NCBI GenBank assembly: GCA_035041965.1
Contig: JAPYMA010002120.1
Location: forward strand, 33,478-97,477
Source of the DNA: Anisakis pegreffii
Taxonomy: Eukaryota; Nematoda; Chromadorea; Rhabditida; Anisakidae
Reading direction: 5' to 3'
DNA: 64,000 nucleotides
Position 1 is the first letter of the stretch. The number at the start of each line of letters is the position of its first letter. A program made the translations under genes and the position numbers. Of this stretch, positions 51,701-64,000 are shown one piece after another. The notes beneath the pieces were generated by a model that saw nothing but the letters and a program-made list of their open reading frames with translations, ran no database searches and was not told the DNA's origin.

Positions 51701-53573
51701 TCGACAGAGATAGCACTTACGCGAACAGTGTCTTCGCCGAAGAACCCAACCAAATATCCGCTTCCGTATTCCAAATGCCATTTTGTGCCGTCTGCTCTGT
51801 AGGTGCTTGAGTCGGACGAATTGAAGCGATGTTTCTGTGTGCAGACGTCGACGTCGACGGGCCTGTACAATAAATATTGCTCTGCTGGTGCTTGTAAGTT
51901 AGTTTTGGGAACAGCAAGATTTCTCTGGGTGACCGCCGACCGAGAGCCATGTCGGTGATTACCGCAACTCATATGACTCATTTCCTTCCATGGACAATCG
52001 AAGTTTTTTCTCAATCACCTAATTCATTCTGCGCATGTTTTTTGAGTTTTATCTCGCCTTAAACTGCTTGGTTGCTGAACGATATCGTGGACAACGACTT
52101 CTTCCATTGACATTTCACCTAACAGCATTTCGCCTGATAGACAGACATTCCGCTTAGTGCACAGCCGAGAGTGTCAACTCCAAGCATTCGGCAGTTGTCT
52201 GAGAGCGTTCCGGTGGCTAACGAGCCGCCGCAAATCAACTAACTAAAAAAGCATGAACAAAAAAAAAGTTCTCACCCCACACAGCATTCTATCTCACACT
52301 GGAATAGACATACTGGTCCTGAAAAAATACTCGTTGAGACAAGACGCGAAGGTTGGATTGTGAAACAGCTTAACTGCGAAGAGAGATCCATTGGTAAGAT
52401 TAAATCTGGACAACAAAAATCAAGTATGGGGCTGGCGGAATTCTTACGTAAAATTGTTAGTGCTCTATTTAGAGACACAATCGTTATCATTGCTTATCGT
52501 TAAGGAATTAATTGCTATCTGAGAATCAAGGAACAAAAATTAAACGCGTGCTCAATGGCGCACTGATCGCTTTTATATGTTGTTTCAACTCAAACATGGG
52601 ATCGATGCCGTGTTTCGAGATCAACTTCACATTTTTTCAATCAATTTTGGATCTTCCACTTCACAGCATTTACCCACAACAACCACCATATTAATGGACT
52701 GTACGGAATGCTGCAGATGGATAAACATCAGCCAATTACGATGGGAAAAAACTCACCTAGAAAATAACAAATATCGTCGCATTCTGGTGGATCTACACAA
52801 CTTGAATCAGCTACCCACAGATTTGCTGAGCCTGTATCGAGGACAACACGGAAATGTTGTGGTGGGGTACCAATCGTGATATTGCCCACATACTCGAAGT
52901 CACTGTAGTCGTTCACCTAAAAAAGCGCTAGTGAATTTCAAGCAAAAACTGAAAATTACTGACCATTTGAAAGGTCAGCGCCACCGCCGTCTAGATAGAG
53001 ACAGTGTTGGAGGCTTTTACCAACCAAAATTATCAGCAGTTTCTTCAGCAAAGAGTGCTGCAACAACACGAAGAAAAAACTGGACCAACGTAAAATATCG
53101 TAAAAATACCTACATCTTTCTGCAGGATAATCAGCTCTGAACCATTGCTGACTTGACTACTTCAACATTCGTAATCAAAATTTCATCAAATGGGGCTATG
53201 AATTCATCTAGCACTTAATCTAGCCCCATGGATGCAAACTCACGAAAAATATCGGTCGCTTACCCTCTCAACATGGAGACGGTTGCTCGAAACGCTAATG
53301 AATCGCGCAGAATCCACTGAAATAAACCCCCAACCGAATAGCTCTTACCAATTGACTAACGACTTCTAGGTTTGTGAAACGTCGTTGGTACCGTTTCATC
53401 GATTTCCTCATTTCCAGTTTTCGGCGGTGCTCGACCCATGTGCCCTCACGGATCATCTTAATACGAGGGCTCGTTTGCTTCGTCACGGGGATCTGATGAA
53501 CTGCCGCATCCACACACCATAAGACGACGCCCAAGGCCACCAGAACCAGCAACGAAAGTCTTCTCCAAACCAT
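48765..53573 (-). CDS. Secreted pepsin-like aspartic protease
   Basis: Eight minus-strand exons: 53573-53349, 52916-52757, 52318-52276, 51862-51721, 51278-51063, 50738-50490, 49800-49645 and 49244-48765; 1671 bases, 556 residues. A signal peptide ([18 protein letters not shown]) is followed by a propeptide and an A1 peptidase fold. The two active-site motifs [11 protein letters not shown] and [11 protein letters not shown] are intact, as are the flap region (LEYGSG), FDGILGL-like DGILGLAFQ and the C-terminal [11 protein letters not shown] Cys-rich insert (PECDDICYF plus a 43-base exon, FQCEIECC) follows the first active site, unusual for the family. After the catalytic unit come five 15-residue Ser/Thr-rich repeats and a hydrophobic stretch before NDWTA. 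The enzyme should be secreted or lumenal; the repeats are likely O-glycosylated. ATG choice: MVWRRLS aligns with the start of the third gene. Confidence 0.88.
48845..49069 (-). repeat. 45-bp coding minisatellite, 5 units
   Basis: Five diverged units encode variants such as [15 protein letters not shown] and [15 protein letters not shown]. They are fewer and less uniform than in the paralogues. Confidence 0.85.
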
Positions 53574-56477
53574 TGTCGGAGAAATGAATTTATTGAACAA
53601 ATTTGGGCTCACAGGATGATTGATTAGCTGACAACTCAGGAACACAATCGGTAAGTAGTGCTATGACATACGGCAGAGGATGTGTCTGATGTGTTCTGGT
53701 GCCACCCAATCCTTTAAGTACACGAATATTCTGCATTCTTTACAAGCAAATTCTTCGGAGTAGTCAAGATGATGTAATCTGATAAGAGATTATCGAGTAC
53801 AGAACAACCGATCATCAGCAAACATACCAAGAAATGCATTCAAACTCAGGACTTGCTATCTCGCTTAGCATACCAAAAGTGTAAAAGCGATAAGGTGATG
53901 AACCTTGAGATTGATAAAATTATTCCAAATGCCATTGCTTTCGTAATCTTACACGAGCGTTCTTTCGGGGCACTTACTAGTTAGTTAAATTCGAATAGAC
54001 GCATAATTTGCATGTGTTCTGTGAGTGGTATGCTGCCACTAATGTGGCCAAGACGGCACTAATAACAAAAATAATAAAGTCATAATAACAAAAAAAAGTT
54101 GATTAATGATTACTTTTCGCCATGATCGTGCAATATTTTTGCGGAGGATTGCTAAGCTATGAAAAATTTGCGACTTTCTGGAAGCAGGCTTTGTGGGATT
54201 GCATTCTCAGTTCTTAAGATTCATTCAACTGTAGGTTTTGATCGCCACTTTGTTTGCTTATCGCACTTTGTTTGCTTATCACAAGTCGACTTTGTTTGCT
54301 TATCTCTAGTGATCATTGAACATGGTTTCCTTCAGTTTATTTTGTTCTTCATGTTTATTTTGTCATAACTCTCATCTAGCTTTTGGACCAGAACGTTAAG
54401 TTTTTTTTTAGAGGTCAGCAAATCCATTGTTTTTTTCTAATTTCGAATAGCAGAACTTTTTTTTGCTGATCTCAAAATGCAATTTTCGCAATTGTATGAA
54501 CTCATCACCTAAACCTGTCCATTTTTATTTCTCCATACTCACGTTTAGCAAACAGATTCATCGTTTTGATAAATATCATTCAATTTTGCGCTCGTCATTT
54601 TGTGCCAAGAAAACTGATGATGATGGCCAAAATCGAGTGCGCACGTAAGTAGAAGGTGGTAGTCGAGAATTTCCTCTGAACTGTATAATTGAGCACGCCA
54701 CAGAATCAACTGCCCAGAGTTTGGCGGTGTTATAAAATAAATCAAGTGGTCTGATATATCTTCAGAAAATCAGTTATATCCCTTTAACTATGCAAAATCC
54801 CTCTACAACATATATAATATTCTGAAAGCTGAGAATGTGTTGAATCTGATGGTAAAGCGAAATTATGGTGTTACTGAGCAAACTTGAGAGTACGGGTACT
54901 TTGAAAATGGCACTCCAAATACTCCTATAGAATTGTATCATTGATCACATCGCATAGATCAAATGTGCAGACTTTAGTGGCATTATAGAATCGCTCCAGC
55001 AGTTTGACATATCCTCAGAAAATCAGTTATATCTCTTTAACTATGCAAAATCCCTCGACAACATATATAATGTTCTGAAAGCTGAGAATCTGCTGAATCT
55101 GATGGTAAAAAGAAATTATGGTGTTACTGAGCAAACTTGAGAGTACGGGTACTTTGAAAATGGCACTCCAAATACTCCTATAGAATTGTATCATTGATCA
55201 CATCGCATAGATCAAATGTGCAGACTTTAGTGGCATTATAGAATCGCTCCAGCAGTTTGACATATCCTCAGAAAATCAGTTATATCTCTTTAACTATGCA
55301 AAATCCCTCGACAACATATATAATGTTCTGAAAGCTGAGAATCTGCTGAATCTGATGGTAAAAAGAAATTATGGTGTTACTGAGCAAACTTGAGAGTACG
55401 GGTACTTTGAAAATGGCACTCCAAATACTCCTATAGAATTGTATCATTGATCACATCGCATAGATCAAATGTGCAGACTTTAGTGGCATTATAGAATCGC
55501 TCCAGCAGTTTGACATATCCTCAGAAAATCAGTTATATCTCTTTAACTATGCAAAATCCCTCGACAACATATATAATGTTCTGAAAGCTGAGAATCTGCT
55601 GAATCTGATGGTAAAAAGAAATTATGGTGTTACTGAGCAAACTTGAGAGTACGGTTAGTTTGAAAATGGCACTCCAAATACTCCTATAGAATTGTATCAT
55701 TGATCACATCGCATAGGTCAAATGTGCAGACTTTAGTGGCATTATAGAATCGTTCCACAGTTTGCTATATCTTCAGGAAATCAGTTACATCTCCTAAACT
55801 AAGCGGGATTGAGCAATATGATGGTCATATGTACGCAGTGGGTTGTGTGCCGAAATCGCTGAATATCATGGCGATTTACTGGTTATCTTATTTCCCGAAT
55901 GTTTATGTAGGTTTCTATCAGTTTCATTTGCATAGGACAGGGCAGGATGAAATGAATGTTTCCGGTTTAATTAAAATGCATTCAAGATTAAACTTATATG
56001 GAGTGTTTCAGAAGAGTCCAATGGTTTGCTACAGGTCTAGTTGTTGGCCGGAAGCTATCCTAGGCAAAACAATCACTGAATCAGGTGGTGTGAAAAAAAA
56101 AACAATCTATGCGTTAACACTGATGCTTACGATGCATTTCCTTATTTCTAGTGAGGATTTTACGCTATAATGCAACCAATCAGACGTTCGGTGTACTTTA
56201 TGAATGCTGTATGAAGATATTTTATGAATGCTTTATTGCAAGCGGTAATGAAAATGATATGAGGAAACCGACTATCGCACTGGCACCAATGAGATTAGTA
56301 AATAATCAGTCTGAGTTACGATCATTAAAGTGATGCTGACTTTGATGATCACAATCAAAATACTGCTTATAGATAAAATGACAACGATAATAGTATTGAA
56401 GATAATACGGAGCAGAGTGTTAATGAAAAAAATGAGTAGTGGACCACCATATCAAGAAACCAGTTGAGGTTCGAGCT
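53574..56477. other. Protease 5' flank, satellite array, 3' flank
   Basis: 53.6-54.1 kb resembles the 5' flank of the third gene. Near 54247-54302 the word CTTTGTTTGCTTATC occurs three times. The satellite array follows, then unassigned DNA with one 113-codon frame (55829-56170, no recognisable features), then the 3' flank of the third protease gene from about 56150. No gene is supported. Confidence 0.55.
54720..55790 (+). repeat. 253-bp satellite array, about 4.2 units
   Basis: The start of the GAGAAT(C/G)TG(C/T)TGAATC word falls at 54831, 55084, 55337 and 55590, exactly 253 bases apart. The three inner units are almost identical, while the end units are diverged. This indicates recent homogenisation. 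Confidence 0.97.
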
Positions 56478-62116
<5,639 letters not shown>

Positions 62117-64000
62117 TGTTGGAGAACTAAACTTCGGACAAATTAAGGCTCACTGGATAATTGGTGAAATGATAATTTTAGGAATACTTCTAGTGCGTAG
62201 TATAATGACATTGACACACGCTATGATATTCTGAACATGGTCGTTCGAAAAGATGTTAAAAAGAGATCTCAGTGTAGACGCCTCCTGATAGGCGGGGTGA
62301 CACACCTAACTAATCATGAAGGAAAAGCCTAAAAAATACGACCAATAAGGTGATTTTATAATCACCTGATCGCTTGCATTTTTTGGTTGAAAGCAAAAAA
62401 TGGTCGAAAGTAAACGATAAGGTGACGAACCTTGAGAAAAGATATAATCATTATGTTGAGTAGGTTTTTCCAATGTTCTTACTAATGCCATTGCAGCAGC
62501 AGCAGCAGCAGCAGTAATTTTAGAGGCTGCACAAAGTGGACTCACTGATAAGCTTTTGAGACGAATTCAGAGCCTGTTAAATTGTTAATCCGCCTGCTCA
62601 TTGATGTGTATCATTTGAGAAGAACAAAACCTGTCGCATCCTCCTAAATTTTTTATTTTTGCAAATGACTCGGTCATACACTCAAATGAAGGCATCATCA
62701 GATTATTACGAGAGTGGCAAGCTCAAATTGATGTGACTACGAGAGCACTGATAAAAATAATGTTTCTTTTTTAAAGCTTTTTAAATGCTTATATTCAGCC
62801 GTAAAACGGCGGAGAATTTCAAAGTATCGTAGTATCAATCTGCTAAGAGGGCAAAAAATGAATTGAAATGCTGTATTTGCTCGGCGCATATTATCAAATG
62901 AATGAATAGGTTGACGAAAGCATCGTCAAGCGTTTGGAATCAACACTTTAAAACCAAAGGTATTGCTTGATTGTTCAAAGCAACTTTGTCAGAAAGTTTG
63001 CTGGGATCGTTATCTGTTCAGTATTGTTTTACATGAAATAAAAACGGCAATAAATCGTTTTTGCTTGATACACTCTTTATTGGTGAAAAAATTGATCAAC
63101 TTTACTGATAACACAGGCATTTGCACTTGCTGCACTCTATTTGTGCCTGCATTGCATTTGTACCCTTAAAAACGAAACACAAAACGTGCTTACTCATCAT
63201 TCAACCATCTCCGAACAAAATTTTGTCTCAATGTTAGTGAAGAATCATGTGAATTCGATGGTGTCACTGAAGCTGATGATGGGTGCAAACTCGAGTGTGT
63301 ATGTAAGCTGAAGGTGTTAGATGAGGTATCCTTGTGAACTGTATTATCGATCACGCCACAAAAATCAAATTTGCAGAGTTGAGCGGTGTTATAAAATCGA
63401 TCAAGTTGTTGCACATGTCTTCAGGAAATTAATTAATTATATCCCATGAAATGCGCAAAATCCTTTGACAACATATATACTATTCTGGAAGCTGGGAATC
63501 TGCTGAATCCGAAGGTGAAAAGAAACTATGGTGTTGCTGAGCAAACTTGAGAGTACGGCTAGTTTGAAAATGGTACTCCAGATATTCCTATAGAATTGTA
63601 TCATTGATCTCATCGCATAGATCAAATGTGCACACTTTAGTGGCATTATAGAATCGCTGAAGCAGTTTGACATATCCTCAGAAAATCAGTTATATCTCTT
63701 TAACTATGCAAAATCCCTCGACAACATATATACTATTCTGAAAGCTGAGAATCTGCTGAATCTGATGGTAAAAAGAAATTATGGCGTTGCTGAGCAAACT
63801 TGAGAGTACGGGTAGTTTGAAAATGGTACTCCAGATATTCCTATAGAATTGTATCATTGATCTCATCGCATAGATCAAATGTGCACACTTTAGTGGCATT
63901 ATAGAATCGCTCAAGCAGTTTGACATATCCTCAGAAAATCAGTTATATCTCTTTAACTATGCAAAATCCCTCGACAACATATATACTATTCTGAAAGCTG
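62117..64000. other. Protease 5' flank and start of satellite array
   Basis: The upstream flank of the third protease gene, with recognisable counterparts at 47.4-48.3 kb and 53.6-54.1 kb. A short GCA run (about 62493-62514) lies in it. The satellite begins near 63330. No gene is seen. Confidence 0.6.
63330..64000 (+). repeat. 253-bp satellite array, running off the end
   Basis: The unit word occurs at 63494 and 63747, 253 bases apart, and the next unit is cut by the window end. Units are of the GGTACTCCAGATATTCC subtype, like the copy at 18.4 kb and unlike the 54.8 kb array. Confidence 0.95.

Noticed and set aside
63437..63926. Two similar 78-codon minus-strand frames (FSDSIMPLKCAHLIYAMRSM)
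   Set aside because: They repeat only because they lie in consecutive 253-bp satellite units; stop-free by chance.

Overview
This looks like nuclear DNA of a nematode, probably a chromadorean. The genes have many GT-AG introns with TTTTCAG-type acceptors. Two genes encode nematode cuticle collagens with the N-terminal domain ending in FCE, and SL trans-splice-like acceptors sit just upstream of several start codons. Base composition is AT-rich. The species cannot be named from the sequence. All exon models were built by hand from splice signals, codon phase and family motifs, and the summed exon lengths of every intact model are divisible by three.

Layout. 1-4.3 kb: no gene seen. 4.3-7.0 kb (+): a small multi-pass membrane protein of unknown family with two possible last exons. 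8.7-12.0 kb (-): a DPY-10-like cuticle collagen. 13.3-16.0 kb (-): a Ser/Glu-rich protein with a Lys-rich tail, family unknown. 16.1-21.5 kb: repeats and unassigned DNA. 21.6-23.9 kb (-): a DPY-2-like cuticle collagen. 24-29.6 kb: gene-poor. 29.6-33.6 kb (+) and 39.5-42.7 kb (+): two arrestin-domain genes, with a tRNA-Ser(CGA) just upstream of the second. 43.7-62.1 kb (-): a tandem cluster of three pepsin-like (A1) aspartic protease genes, made of one broken copy, two intact copies and a 3' relic of a fourth. The last window segment enters another satellite array.

How the genes relate. DPY-2 and DPY-10 are cuticle-furrow collagens and are close neighbours in C. elegans, so the pair here looks like an old linkage. 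The arrestin-domain genes belong to the alpha-arrestin-like ARRD group; only the first keeps a C-terminal PPxY motif for WW-domain ubiquitin ligases. The aspartic proteases have signal peptides and a Ser/Thr-rich tail built from a 45-bp (15-residue) tandem repeat whose copy number differs strongly between paralogues (12, 5 and 16 units). This is the most striking system in the window.

Repeats. A 253-bp satellite occurs at five places and brackets the third protease gene. A SINE-like element of about 295 bp occurs twice with different flanking direct repeats and once as a 51-bp 5'-truncated copy. A 36-bp perfect hairpin lies inside a 131-bp segment flanked by 15-bp direct repeats.
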